From: Casuarina equisetifolia
Lineage: Eukaryota > Streptophyta > Magnoliopsida > Fagales > Casuarinaceae
NCBI GenBank assembly: GCA_028551475.1
Contig: CM052362.1
Coordinates: forward strand, 8,741,354-8,805,353
Direction: 5' to 3'
Length of the DNA stretch: 64,000 nt
Shown here: one piece after another, positions 10,641 through 23,162 of the stretch
Layout of the letters: the number at the start of each line of letters is the position of its first letter
Numbering within the stretch: the first letter of the stretch is position 1
The notes under the pieces: generated by a model
What the model was told of the DNA's origin: nothing
Seen by the model: the letters and a program-made list of their open reading frames with translations, nothing else
The model's database searches: none
Translations under genes and position numbers: made by a program

Positions 10641-11132
10641 ACATTTCATAGCTTGTGTGAAATATCTATATTAACTACCCTATATTGTTCTCTGACTGCT
10701 GATCTAAGGGAGAGCACTGAGACCATACATCTCTTATGCAAGGTCAGATATCTCACTCCTTACCCTATTTGAAGTATTCTCATTTATTGCAACCATACTA
10801 CTGCAATCTTTATACATATGTGGTCTTTTTTTTATGCTAAAAAGGGGGAAAGAGAGTACTAGCACATGTATGTTCCATTTATGACTTAAAAGTGTAGAAT
10901 GTGGGATAACTCTTTAACACCCAGAATGTATGCTTTTGATATGTTCTTTTATATTGTTATATACATGTCTACTAGAATTGATCATATGTTGTCTTGAACA
11001 ATAGTGATTGTAATGAGAACTATCATGAAAAACATGTTACTAATATCTTGTTATCTTGCTCACTTTGTTGATGACATGCATTGTTGGTTGTTTAAACTAT
11101 GAAAATTTTGTCATTATCAAAAAGGGGGAGAT
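10641..11132 (+). other. Copy 2 3' spacer with polypurine tract
   Basis: Non-coding. Parallels 6731-7250 and 19,265-21,624. A purine run aaaaagggggag at 11,119-11,130 directly precedes the LTR and is the probable plus-strand primer site. Confidence 0.7.
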
Positions 11133-11319
11133 TGTTGGAAAAAGATGTGTTTTGGTTGTGAAAAATTTTGTTTTCCTATAATGAATAAATGCTTTTCATA
11201 TCTTAGTGTGCAAAGATTGAATTGAATGTCAAGGAAGTAAAAGGTGTGCAAATTATAATATCAATCAAAGATATTATAAAGTAGTTGGTTTCCTACATTC
11301 TTTCATTATACAATTTCAT
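11133..11319 (+). repeat. Copy 2 3' LTR, left fragment
   Basis: Starts TGTTGGAAAAAGATG after the purine tract and includes the shared motif gtaaaaggtgtgcaaatt. It is cut at 11,319 by the copy-3 5' LTR. The continuation is at 23,163. Confidence 0.82.
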
Positions 11320-12880
11320 TGTTGAAAATCATGTGTTGATATGTTTTGTTGAGAAAAATTTTACTTGTGAATAATTTTACATATGATAATATCTTTATCT
11401 ACATACATAGAATACCAAAGGAAGTAAAAGGTGTGCAAATTATAATATCAACTAATGATATTATAAAGTAGCATGTTTCCTACATTTCATTATTAAACAT
11501 CACATATAAAGTTTAATTAAATATTTTCATATGATTTAATGAATAAAATTATGAGTAATTATATTAAAGAAAAAAATGATACTTTACTAAATATGCTTGT
11601 AGGTATATGGAGGACCAAAGAATATATTATGAAAGAAAAATTCATAATATAAGGTTCTATGTGACCAAGCTTACTCTCTACTAGACCAAGCCTAGGTAAT
11701 TCATGTTGGACTAAGCTTACTCTTTGCTAGACCGAGTCTAGAGTATTCATGCTGGACCGAGCATAAATAACTCTAACAGACCGAGCTTACTCCTATGATG
11801 GACTGAGCATAAATAACTCTAATGGACCAAGCCTGAACTAATCTAAGCCTGAACTGATCCACAGTGTGAAGGTGTGAAACACATTCATTTCATTAAAACC
11901 TAAAGAGATGTTGCTCTTCATAGAGAAACCGACTGATTGAAGCCCTAGCCTCCTCGTCGAGTTGTTCTCTTTCACTTCTCTCTATCATCGGCTTTCCAAT
12001 GGAAGAAATATGAGGTGATGGAAATGTCAGAACTACTTTGAAGAGCCTTAATTACCGTCTGCATTGTTGATTGATGTAACATTTGTCAAGTCTCAATAGT
12101 TTAGCTCCAATGAGTAACTCAAGCTCGAATGAAACCCTAGAAAGCTTATTTACTTGATATCTCATATAAAAGGAGGGAGAAGAAAGTTCTCTAGTGCGAT
12201 CTTTTGGTAATATTGTGTTGAGAAAACAAGTTTGTGCTCAAGTCTTGCAAAGAGATCATACCCGATGATGTTCTTCATCAATCTTCGAATCAATTGTGTA
12301 TCTTCAGTGATATTCCTTCAAACTAATATTCTTATGAATATTCACTGTTAAATCAAGTAGTTTATATGCTAATCAAGATTTAGTTATTATATGCATATAA
12401 ACCTCTTTGTAAATCCAAAACCCTAACTTTATGAAAATTGAAGATTTCATGATTAGAGCTTGAATCGGTTTTATATATGTTCAATTAGCACTTTAATAAG
12501 CTTTATTCCTCACTCACATTATATATTTAAGGATTAGCTTGATGTACTAAGGTTTGATTAACCTAAGCTTTGTAACTAAGAATCAAATAACTCCTTATTA
12601 AGGAGTTGTGAAGTGTAGAAGAAGATTTCTCCTAGCTTGAAGTAAAGTAGACTTCAACTTGGTTTAAGTTGAAGGAGAAGAGGGTGGAAGTAGGTGAAAA
12701 GTGCTAAACCGCTGTATAAATCTTTGAGCTTGCTTATCTTATTTGATTGTTGATTATATGCTTTGATATATTTATGTTGAACAATAATCTTGCATAAATA
12801 AAACAAAGGTTAGAAAATGAAAGATAAAACCTAAGTATCCAATTCAACCCCCTTTACTTGGATAGCCATAAAACCTTACA
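11320..12880 (+). repeat. Copia copy 3 5' LTR
   Basis: Starts TGTTGAAAATCATGTG and ends AAAACCTTACA; 1,561 bp. It pairs with 21,625-23,162. Around 11,680-11,850 it holds a short repeat series built on gaccgagc and cataaataactct. The LTR would carry the promoter and polyadenylation signals. Confidence 0.9.
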
Positions 12881-12899
12881 ATTGGCATCTAGAGCCAGG
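12881..12899 (+). promoter_or_regulatory. Copy 3 primer-binding site
   Basis: The sequence attggcatctagagccagg lies directly after the 5' LTR. It is a mutated form of the usual plant copia site (TGGTATCAGAGC type) that pairs with initiator methionine tRNA. Confidence 0.65.
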
Positions 12900-12943
12900 T
12901 TCTCTGTTTTAAAGGCTTAACATCCTAGAATAGATCCACTTAG

Positions 12944-14681
12944 ATGGTTGTAGAAAAAGGAGTAGCTGTCACGAGGTATAATAAACCACCTTTGTTTAAT
13001 GGGATAAATTATAGACACTAGAAGCAACTTATGCAAGTCTTCATTGTCAGTTAAGACCCTGAAGCTTGGCAAATAATCAGAAAGGGTACTACTTTACCCA
13101 AAACTGATGAATGGAGTAAAAATGAAGCTAAAATCATAGGAATAAATGCTAAGGCTATGAACATGATTTATAGTGGGTTGAAGGCTCATGAATTCAACAA
13201 AGTATCATCTTGCCTCATCAGCAAAGAAATATGGGACAAGTCAAAAGTTATATTTGAAGGTACTAAAAAGGTTAAATCATCTAAAGTGACCATGCTTACT
13301 CATGATTATGAACTATTTACTATGCTTGAATCTAAAGCTGTTAGTGATATGTTTCATAGATTTATTGAAATAGTTTATGAACTTAAGTTGTTAGGGAAGA
13401 CTTATACAAATGAGGAGATGGTTAGGAAGATGCTAGTATCCTTACCCGAGAGTAGGGATCCAAAGCAATGGCCATAGAGGAAGCTCACAATCTTGATAGT
13501 CTAACCTTAGATGATCTATTAGGATCACTAAAGACTCATGAGATGCAATTAATTAGAAGGGTAAGAGAGAAAGAAATAGAAGGTCACTTGCCTTAAAAGT
13601 AGAAATAGAAAAGAATAAAAAGGTAGAGTCTGAAAGTGATGAAATTGCTCTTATATCTAGAAGATTTAGAAAATTTCTCAAGAAAGATTTAGGAAGAAAT
13701 AGAGGACAACCTAGGAAAAATGAAACACATGATTCTAGGGATAACTTATGCTATGAGTGTAGAAAACCTGGACATATCAAGGCTAATTGCCTTGTACTAT
13801 AGAAGAAGAACAATAAAGGTAAGAAGAAGGCAATGATTGCTACCTGGGATGATGAAAGCTCTTCATCAGATGAGGAAGAACAAGAAAAAGTTGTTCACCT
13901 CTGCTTAACCGCAAATGCAACAATAGAAGAAGAACTCAAGGTATGTGATTCTGAATAAGAAACAAATCTTAGTGGTGATATTGAGACTGCTTTCTTTGAT
14001 TTGGTTGAATATGCAACAAAGATGAAAGAAAAATACAAAAGGATGCAAGCTAAATATAAATATGCAAAAGCTAAATCTAAAATTGATAAACCTATCATAA
14101 CACCTTATATGTCTTGTATGCATGAAAGTTTCAATGTATCTGAGAATATTTCTATGAAATTTGATACATGTTCTATGATTGATATTTGTTCTAATCTAGA
14201 AAACAAGCATGATGATATCTCAAAAGTTGTTTGTGAGAACCAGGACATAACTACACTTAACATGAAATTACTTGAGCTAGGAAAAGAGAAACATGAAATT
14301 CAAATGAAATTGGATGATACTACTATGTTGTTACACAAGTTCACAAAAGGCAGCAGCTTGTTAAATAGTATGTTGAAATCACAAAAAGGTGTATTTAATA
14401 AAGCTGGTATAGGATATAATTCTTTGAAGAACACAAAAACATCTATAAAACTTTTTGATAAAGAGGACTGTACATTTCCGTTGCATCATAAATGTTTTCA
14501 TTGTAACTATATTGGTCATTTGTTTGATACATGTCCAATTAGACTTAGAAGAGCATATAAGATCAAGAAGGTGTGGATACCTAAGAAGATTAATAGTGTA
14601 GTAGCAACTAACACTCACGGACCTAAAGAAAAAAAAGGTACCAAGATCTCCAACACAAACTTTTGTTTCTGTAAGATATGA
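12944..14681 (+). pseudogene. Copia copy 3 gag
   Basis: An ATG at 12,944 opens a gag of the UBN2 type (KPPLFNGINY; then KEIWDKSKVIFEGTKKVK, MLTHDYELF, VRKMLVSLP at 13,157-13,477), already with stops before 13,060 and a frame break after 13,477. A zinc knuckle CYECRKPGHIKANC (CX2CX4HX4C) lies near 13,751-13,792. A 226-residue open frame (14,001-14,681) rich in K/M coiled-coil-like sequence follows and ends with a second knuckle-like CFHCNYIGHLFDTC. Gag proteins assemble the particle that packages element RNA. Confidence 0.85.
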
Positions 14682-15477
14682 ACATGAACATAGCCAAGAA
14701 AAAGCACAAAGAGCTATGGATTTTGGACAGTAGTTGTTCCCATCATATGACTGGGATGATAAAGCTCTTCTCAACACTTGAGTTGAAATCCAAAGGCACC
14801 GTATCTTTTGGAGATAACTCCAAAGGAAAAATTAAAGGTATAGGCACTATAGGTAAACCAAAATCTCTTCTCATATCTGATGTATTGTATGTTGATGAGT
14901 TAAAATTTAATCTATTAAGTATTAATCAATTATGTGATAATAATTTCAAAATTAGATTTGGAAAAGAACTTTGTCGTGTTGAAAATAAGGAAAACAATGT
15001 AAGAATTATTGAAAAAAGAAAAGATAATATTTATGTACTTGATCTTAGCAAATTAACAAATGAACAAACATGCTTGATTGTTAATAATAGTGTTGATGCT
15101 TGGTTATGGCATAGGAAACTTGGTCATGCTAGTTTAGGACTGTTAGAGAAACTATCTAAGAATGGCTTAGTTAGAGGTTTACCTGAGCTCAACTTTGATA
15201 AGAAAAAGTTGTGTGATGCTTGTGTGAAAGGAAAACACGCTCAAAGTAGCTTTAAACCAAAGCTAATGGTGTCTACCTCAAGACCGTTAGAACTAATCCA
15301 CATGGATTTGTTTGGCCTTTTAAGAACGGCTACCATGAATGGCAAATATTATGCCCTAGGCATAGTATATGACTATACAAGATATACTTGCTAGGAAAGA
15401 TGAGGCATTTGAGAAATTTGTTGATTTCTCTAAAATGGTTCAAAATGAAAAAGATCTCACTTTGGTCAAGATTAGGA

Positions 15478-15482
15478 CAGAT
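15478..15482. repeat. Target-site duplication of the solo LTR, left
   Basis: cagat here against caaat at 17,087-17,091. The host frame requires an Asn codon at this point, so the left copy has mutated. Confidence 0.75.
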
Positions 15483-17086
15483 TGTTGAGTTTTATGACCT
15501 AACAAGAAGGGGGGGTTGAATTGTTGTTGTACCGAACAATCCTTTTCTTTCTAAAATCTAACAATAACTTTAACAATTTGTATAATAGTAATAATATGCA
15601 AACAGAAATATGTAATCAAGGAAAGGATAAGAAAAGAAACACCCAATTTACCACAGTGGTTCGGCACTCTATCTTATAGTCCTACATCCACCCTCTTCTC
15701 CTTCAATTAAACTGATTGAAGTCCCCTTTACTCACTCTAATTAGGAGAACACGTTCTCCTTAATCCAACTAATCCCTTCTCAAGGAATTACCACATCCGA
15801 CTACAAATAGTGATCAAAGGATCATATACAATAGCAAATCCCTAAATAATATGTCAATATATGGGATATTGTTGATCAAAGAAGCTATTTAAACAAATAT
15901 ATCAAGATACAAAGCTCTTAATACGAAATCCCTAAATTGGTGAAATTAGGGTTTCAAATTTTCCTCAAGATTTATGTGCAAAAATGTTTATAAGTGAAAT
16001 TAGCACATAAATAATGTTATACAAGCTATAATTGATGATATTCTCAAAGATTGAACCAAATAATCAACTATCACTGAAAGCTTGTAAACCATGAAAATGG
16101 TGTATGTTATTGAATCAAATGTTAAGCAAGCTGAGCAAATTATCTTCACAAAGAAAAATGCTTCAAATAGATGTTGCTCATCAATCCATCCCTTCACGAA
16201 CACATCTCCTTTAAATAGAAGCAAATCTAAGGTTTTCTATTTGAGTCAAACCTAAACCATAGCCTTCTATCCATTGGGAATAGTAGATTGTCCATCAAAT
16301 CAGCTTCATTTCACCCTTTTGATTCAAAATCCGACTGTTCTAACAACCCATCTCCTCCAAATTTGTTCCGTTGGAGCTTCAGCGCTTGAGAGAGATGAAG
16401 GCAGTGTCGGGGTGAGAATGATGCAATTAGGGCTTGACCCCTGAGAGATAAGCGTCTCTTATGTGCCCTTAAGTGAGACGATGTCGTAGCCAGCAAGCAT
16501 ATCAAGAAGGGTTCTGGTGTGATCAAGACGACACCGTAATGGAGATCTCAAATAATGATCAATGCGACACCGTAGTGGAAACGGGATCAGACAGGCTGAC
16601 GTGAACTTGGGCCACACCTATGTTCCCACAGTCCAATAGCCACAGTCCAGTCCAATCCAGTAATACTATATATATTCAGCATGTGTACCTGGTCCAATAT
16701 CAACATGATCCAATATCAATACATTTGTAATGTATTGCATATATTGAACTTAAGCTCACATATTTTTCATGTAATTTCACCAACCAAGTATCATATTCCT
16801 AAAATATATTAAAGTATACTTCATAGTTCTTGAGGAAATATTTAGATAAACAATATATTTAAATAATCAACATTTATTTGAATATATGTAACAAATACTT
16901 TAAAAGTATATTTTATGAGAGAATGTAGGAGTCCAATTACTTTATAATATCATTAATTGATATTATAATTTGTACACCTTTTACTTCTTATAGTTTTACT
17001 TTTTGCACATTTAGAAAAACATATTTTGAGAATTGATATTTTTTAAGAAAATATTTTTAGTCACAACAAAACCCTATTTTCCAACA
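15483..17086 (-). mobile_element. Inverted solo LTR of the copy-1 family inside copy 3 integrase
   Basis: A 1,604-bp segment beginning TGTTGAGTTTTATG and ending TTTTCCAACA is the reverse complement of the copy-1 3' LTR. The integrase reading frame is continuous on either side. Five-base flanks are cagat (15,478-15,482) and caaat (17,087-17,091), a target-site duplication with one substitution. With no internal region it is best explained by recombination between the two LTRs of a former full element. Confidence 0.9.
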
Positions 17087-17091
17087 CAAAT
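17087..17091. repeat. Target-site duplication of the solo LTR, right
   Basis: caaat, which restores the IRTNHG-type integrase frame when compared with the same site in copy 2 near 8950. Confidence 0.75.
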
Positions 17092-17631
17092 CATGGTAGT
17101 GAGTTTGAAAACCATCTTTTTGAGAAATTTTGTTCCAAGAATGGCATTTCTCATAATTTTTCAGCACCTAGGACACCACAACAAAATGGTGTTGTAGAAA
17201 GGAAAAATAGGACGCTTCAAGAGATGGCTAGAGCCATGATGTGTGAATATAACCTTCCTAAACATTTTTGAGGAGAGGCTATAAGCACAACTTGTTATAT
17301 TTCAAATAAGGCATTCTTAATACCAATCTTGAAAAAGACTCCATTTGAGTTACTTTTTGGTAGGAAACCAAATTTATCTTACTTTCATGTGTTTGGAAGT
17401 AAATGCTTTGTATTGAATCATGGTAAAGAGTCACTTGCAAAACTCGACTCTATGAGTGATGAAGCCATATTTCTCGATTATTCTCAAACTAGCAAAGCAT
17501 ATAAAGTTTTCAATAAGAGAACTCTAGTTGTTGAAGAATCTATTCATGTACAATTTAAAGATGATTCTGATTTGAACTCTATTGAACAAGAATTGAATGA
17601 AAAGATGCACCCATTGTTGAGGGGGAGTTAG

Positions 17632-19264
17632 ACTCAAGAGATTTCTCCTTTCCTATAGTAAGGAATGAGATAGATCAACAACATATCCTAGGAAATCCTA
17701 CAAATAGAGTTAGTACAAGGTTTAGATATCACAACACATGTGAACATCAAGCCTTCTTGTCTCAAGTAAAGCCTAAGAAAGTATATGAGGCTCTTGAACA
17801 TGAAAATTGGTTTCTTGCTATGCAAGATGAACTAAACCAGTTTGAAAGAAGCAAAGTCTAGAAGTTGATTCCAAGACCACAAGATCATTCAGTAATAAGG
17901 GCAAAATGGGTGTTTCAAAACAAATTAGATGAGAATGAGACAATCACTAGAAATAAGCTAGATTAGTTGCACAAGGATATAGTCAAGAAGAAGGAATTGA
18001 CTATGATGAGACATTTGCACCTGTAGCTAGATTAAAAGTAATCTAAACATTGCTTGCCTTTGCTTGCTATATGAATTTTACACTATTTCAAATGGATGTA
18101 AAAAGTACATTCCTAAATGGTGTTGTAAAAGAAGAAGTTTATGTTGAACAACCACTTGGATTTGAAGATCCCACATGTCCAGATCATGTATTTAAGCTTT
18201 TTAAAGCTTTATATGGTTTAAAGCAAGCTCCACGAGCTTGGTATGATAAGTTGAGTGCCTTTTTAGTTAGTACAAACTTTAGAAAAGGCAAAGTAGATAA
18301 TACCTTGCATGTTAAGACACAAGGGAAAGATATTTTTATTGTTCAAATTTATGTTGATGATATTGTGTTTGGTTTTACAAATTCTGTTATGTGTGAACAA
18401 TTTGTTGATTCCATAAAACATGAATTTGAAATGAGCATGATGGGTGAACTAAACTATTTTCTTGGTTTGCAAATTAAACAAACATCTGAAGAAATTTTCA
18501 TAAGTCAAACCAAATATACAATGGAGCTACTTAAGAAATATAATATGCGTGATTCTAAACCAATAAACATTCCCATGAGCACATCTACATCTTTGTCACA
18601 TGATGATATTGGAGTTAGTGTTAACTCTAAGATGTATAGAGGTATGATTGGTTCCTTACTATATCTAACTACTTCTTGGCCAAACATCATGTTTAGTGTT
18701 TGTTTGTGTGCAAGATTTCAATCTAATCCTAAGGAACAACATCTAAAAGCTGTCAAAAGAATCTTTCGATACTTAAAGGATACGGTTACATTAGGAATTT
18801 GGTATTCTAGAGACACTATGTTTAATTTACATGCTTTTAGTGATTCTGATTGTGCTAGTTGTAAAGTAGATAGAAAAAGTACAAGTGGTACATGTCAATT
18901 TCTAAGACACATGCTGGTTTCTTGGCACTCCAAGAAACAAAATAGTGTTGCTCTTTCTTCCACTAAGGCAGAATACATAGCTACAGCTAGTTGTTGTACT
19001 CAAATTCTATGGATAAAACAACAATTAGAGGACTATGGTATTTTTTCCACTAAGATTCCATTGAAATGTGATAATAATAATGCTATAAATTTAACTAAAA
19101 ATCCAATACAACACTTTAAAACCAAACATATAGAAATAAGACAACACTTCATTCAAGATCATGTTGAAAAATCTGATATTTCCATTGAGTTTGTTCGAAC
19201 TAACCAGCAACTTGCTGATATTTTTACCAAACCTTTAGATAATGATAAATTCTCCACTCTCTAA
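17632..19264 (+). pseudogene. Copia copy 3 reverse transcriptase-RNase H
   Basis: Between 17,632 and 18,049 the RT N-terminus is recognisable but broken (ALEHENWFLAMQDEL, AKWVFQNKLDENE, several stops). From 18,050 a 404-residue open frame has [28 protein letters not shown], the catalytic YVDD near 18,353, [25 protein letters not shown], and the RNase H blocks FSDSDCASCKVDRKS, SWHSKKQNSVALSS, KHIEIRQHFIQDH and ADIFTKPL, ending at the expected place. It is the best-preserved copia gene here and the template used to interpret copies 1 and 2. Confidence 0.92.
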
Positions 19265-19643
19265 AGAGAGCTTAGTATGTGTGTAATTGAAGATATTACT
19301 TAAACTATGTAAAAAATCTATTTGTTATACACTGCCTGTTTCTTTTTTTATATGGTTCCTATCTTGAGAGGGAGCACTGCAATCACATTTGGTATAAGGT
19401 CAGATCTCTGCCTTCTATTCCTACATGTTACTCATGTACTCCATTTTTACTCACATTCCTCTTCTATATTTTAGATTGATCTTTTTGATAATGTCAAAAA
19501 AGGGGAAAGAGTACATAGTTATAGCACATGTATATTCCATTTCTGACTTTTAGTGCAGAATATGGGATAAACTCTCTTACACCTAAGATACTTGTGTATT
19601 GGATACTTCTGTGAAAATATTGTGTGAACATGAACATGCTTGT
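19265..19643 (+). other. Copy 3 3' spacer, left part
   Basis: Non-coding, with gagagggagc near 19,366, aaaaaaggggaaagag near 19,496 and the shared tgcagaatatgggata phrase near 19,552. The spacer is interrupted at 19,644 and continues at 21,435-21,624. Confidence 0.7.
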
Positions 19644-21434
19644 TGTGATGAATTGATAACTCTATATTTTATAGAGTTATTAATAGTATTTTAGGTAATG
19701 TTTAATATAGTTTTTATTAAATTATATTTGTATTTAATTATATTTAATTATATTTAATTATATTTTCTTATTTTATGCAACAAACCCAAAACAAAAGAAA
19801 AAAAAGAAAAAGAAGCAATAAATCATGAAAAATGTTCACCATTTATCACACCATTTATCACGTGAGATCCTTGACAAAGAAAGAAGGAAAAGAGAGGAAA
19901 CACATGGGACCTATGTAGAAGAATTGATGAAGGTGAACGTGAATTATCATGGAAAAATGACAAAAAAAAGTCAAAGAAACAAAGAGGAGGGACTGTGAAA
20001 AGGAAAAAAGAGAATTATTGTGTGGACCGCAGAAAATGTGTGAGGCTTTTATCTAGTATTATCGGGAGAACGAGGGCAGAAGAGAAAACAAAGCGGAGAG
20101 AGAGAGAAGGTGAGAGAAAAGAAACCGAGAGAGAGTCGGAGTCTTGTTCAGAACCAGAGAGGAGTTGCCGGAGAAAGAGAGGCCGCACACGACATCGCGG
20201 GTCTCAGAGAGGAGCGTGATGGAAGTGGGAACGCCAACCGTCCATCCATCGTTTTCTCTGCGACGACCCACTTTTGGCCATATTTTCTTCCTTTTCGGCC
20301 ACCTTTAGGTGATTTTTGGTGAGGAGAGAGCAGATCCACAGTCCTAGAGTGATTTTCAGCCTTTCTGTACCAGTTTTGTGGCAGTTTACAGCGGTTTCTG
20401 ACGAAGAAGTGCGAACGTTGACTTTGTCCATTTTGCCAGATCTACGCATTTCTGTGGCAGATTTGTGCGATATTTTTACAGATCTACAACCTAGGCATCC
20501 CGATCTATGTTTCTGGAAATTTCTGTGAGGACTGGCAGCGCGTGGTGGCCGGATGGCGACTTGTGTCACCGACGCATAACAGTGCGTGCGAAAGCACGTG
20601 TTGGAGTGTGTTGGCTCATTTTTCATCCCGTTTTCCAGACAACTTCATTCTCTCCCCCTGATGTGTAGATTTGTGCAGCTTTTTTGTGATTTGAAGACAT
20701 TTTTGGTGACAGCTTAATGTTTTTAATTTACAGAATGTGTTGTTTAATTTCTTGCACTGTTCTTGTTTATGTAAATATGATGTTTTAGTTTATTATGTTA
20801 AAGCTACGATGAAACTTAATTATAAGGTATGAATGTTATGATTATTTATGTTTTGTGAGATATTTTATGAATGTGAAGTTACATGTTACTGATCTTAATG
20901 CATTTGGGTGACTAACTACCACTTAATTGATATGATTTGCATGTTTGAGACCGACAGGAGATAGCATGCAGTTGCTTCATGTAATATGCAACCATAGATG
21001 AATATGGATAGACATATACCATATGATTTGTGTGGCTTTAGGTGTAAACTGGAATATTTACAAATCTTAATGCATTTAGCTTATTTAATTCATATGCAGA
21101 CTCATAGTGAGTTAATGAGCTAAGTAGGTTCGCTATACCTAGACATAGGATAATGAATAAATTAGGAGAGTCCACTATCACATGAGTAGAATTAATCTTG
21201 CTAGCATGGATGATTGACATTCATATCTAGTAATTTGGTGAAATCGGATGCTCTAGCACATTTCGTTTATCAAGTTTAGAATAAATTTGGTTAGTTAATT
21301 CATGTTTAATCACTTTGCTTTGCTAGATAAACTTTAGAGTCTATTCACCATTAGTAATTAATTAGTTTAGTAAACACCAATCTTCGTGGGACGATATCTG
21401 TACTTTTCATAATATTACTTGTTCGACATGTACA
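19644..21434. mobile_element. Probable solo LTR of another retrotransposon family
   Basis: A 1.8-kb block unlike any copia spacer interrupts copy 3. It starts TGTGATGAATTGATAACTC and ends near GTTCGACATGTACA (TG...CA). The five-base flanks cttgt and cttgc nearly match. The interior has tandem tatatttaatt units near 19,725-19,765, a purine-rich stretch (19,980-20,170) and a GC-richer stretch (20,160-20,640). The cttcgtgggacgatatctgtac phrase near 21,383 resembles the 3' end of some gypsy LTRs. No coding domain is present. The family is unassigned and edges are uncertain by some bases. Confidence 0.55.
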
Positions 21435-21624
21435 CTTGCATGTAGAATTTCACCAAACATGAATATTGGTGAATGTGTGATGTGATGTTTGGTAAAGTTG
21501 ATTATATGTTCATACATTATTGGATATATGATATTACATCTTACTATCTTGTTCATTCAAGTGATGACATGTGCTGGTTGGTTAGATTAACTATGAAAAT
21601 TGTCATCATCAAAAAAAGGGAGAT
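21435..21624 (+). other. Copy 3 3' spacer, right part, with polypurine tract
   Basis: Resumes the spacer after the 1.8-kb insertion. The purine run aaaaaaagggaga at 21,611-21,623 abuts the 3' LTR. Confidence 0.65.
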
Positions 21625-23162
21625 TGTTGAAAATCATGTGTTGATATGTTTTGTTGAGAAAAATTTTACTTGTGAACAATTTTACATATAATAATATTTT
21701 TATGTGCAAACATTGAATGCCAAAGAAAGTAAAAGGTGTGAAAATTATAATATCAATTAATGATATTATAAAGTAGTCGGTTTCCTACATTTCATTATCA
21801 AACATCACATATAAAGTTTAGTTAAATATTTTCATGTGATTTATTGAATAAAATTATGAGTAATTATATTAAAGAAAAAAATGATACTTTATTAAATATA
21901 CCTGTAGGTACATGGAGGACCAAAGAATATATTATGAAAGAAAAATTCATAATATAAGGTTCTATGTGACCAAGCTTACTCTCTGCTAGACCAAGTCTAG
22001 ACTATTCATGTTGGACCGAGCATAAATAACTCTTACGAACCGAGCTTACTCCTCTGATGGACCGAGCATACTCCTCTGATGGACCGAGCATAAATAACTC
22101 TAATGGACCAAGCCTGAACTGATCTAAGCCCGAACTGATCCACGGTGTGAAGGTGTGAAACACGGTCATTTCACTTAAACCTAAAGAGACGTAGCTCTTA
22201 ATCGAGAAATCGTTTAATTGAAGCCCTAGCCTCCTCGTTGCGCTATTCTTTTTCGCTTATCTCTATCACCAACTCTCCAACTAGAAGAGCTCTAAGGTGA
22301 TGGAAATGTCAGAACTACTTTGAAGAGCCTTAATCGTCGTCTGCACTATTGATTGATGTAGCATCTGTCAAGTCTCAGTGGTTTAGCTCCAACGGGTAGC
22401 TTAAGTTCAAATGAAACCCTAGAAAGCTTATTTACTTGATATCTTATATAAAAGAAGGGAGAAGAAAGTTCTCTAGTGCGATCTTTTAATAATATTGTGT
22501 TGAGAAAACCAGTTTGTGCTTAAGTCTTGCAAAGAGAGCATACCCGATGATATTCTTCATCAATCTTTGAATCAATTGTTTATCTTTGGTGATATTCCTT
22601 CAAAATAATATTCTTGTGAATATTCACTATTAGATCAAGTCATTTATATGTCAATCAAGCTTTAGTTATTTTATGCACATAAAACTCTTCGTAAATCTGA
22701 AACCCTAACTTTGTGAAAATTGGGGATTTTGTGATTAAAGCTTGAATTGATTTTATATATGTTCAATTAGCTCTCTAATAAGCTTTATTCCTCACTCACA
22801 TTATATATTTGAGGATTAGCTTGATGTACTAAGGTTTGATTAAACTAAGCTTTGTAACCGAGATTCAAATAACTCCTTGTTGAGGAGTTGTTAAGTGTAG
22901 GAGAAGATTTCTCCTAGCTTGAAGTAAAGTAAACTTCAACTTGGTTTTAGTTGAAGGAGAAGAGGGTGGAAGTAGGTGAAACATGCCGAACCACCGTGTA
23001 AATCTTTGAGCTTGCTTATCTTATTTGATTGTTGATTATATGCTTTAATATATTTGTGTTAAACAATAATGTTGCATAAATAGAACAAAGGTCAGAAAAT
23101 GAAAGATAAAACCTAAGTATCCAATTCAACCCCCCTTTCTTGGATAGCCATAAAACCTTACA
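21625..23162 (+). repeat. Copia copy 3 3' LTR
   Basis: Starts TGTTGAAAATCATGTG and ends AAAACCTTACA; 1,538 bp. It pairs with 11,320-12,880, with visible substitutions and a different number of the gaccgagc repeat units (21,990-22,130). A continuation of the copy-2 LTR follows. Confidence 0.9.

Larger units (their letters stand above)
14678..17631 (+). pseudogene. Copia copy 3 protease-integrase, split by a solo LTR
   Basis: The frame at 14,678-15,394 has the protease (WILDSSCSHHMTG, in which the usual DSG is DSS) and the integrase zinc region (LWHRKLGHASLG, then CDACVKGK), followed by the first catalytic aspartate (HMDLFG). It continues past a break at 15,394 to 15,482, where the solo LTR enters. 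After 17,087 it resumes with NHGSEFENHLF, TPQQNGVVERKNR, a TGA near 17,270, KKTPFELLFGRKPN and FGSKCFVLN, ending at 17,631. The protease serine change and the interruption make it non-functional. Confidence 0.9.
11320..23162 (+). mobile_element. Ty1/copia copy 3, complete structure with two LTRs
   Basis: 5' LTR 11,320-12,880, primer site, gag, protease, integrase, RT and RNase H in copia order, 3' LTR 21,625-23,162. Two later insertions lie inside it: an inverted solo LTR (15,483-17,086) and an LTR-like element (19,644-21,434). Without them it would be about 8.4 kb. It inserted into the copy-2 3' LTR. A clean 5-bp target duplication is not visible (ttcat on the left, cattc on the right). Multiple stops and shifts make it defective, and its two LTRs differ visibly, so it is not recent. 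Confidence 0.9.
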
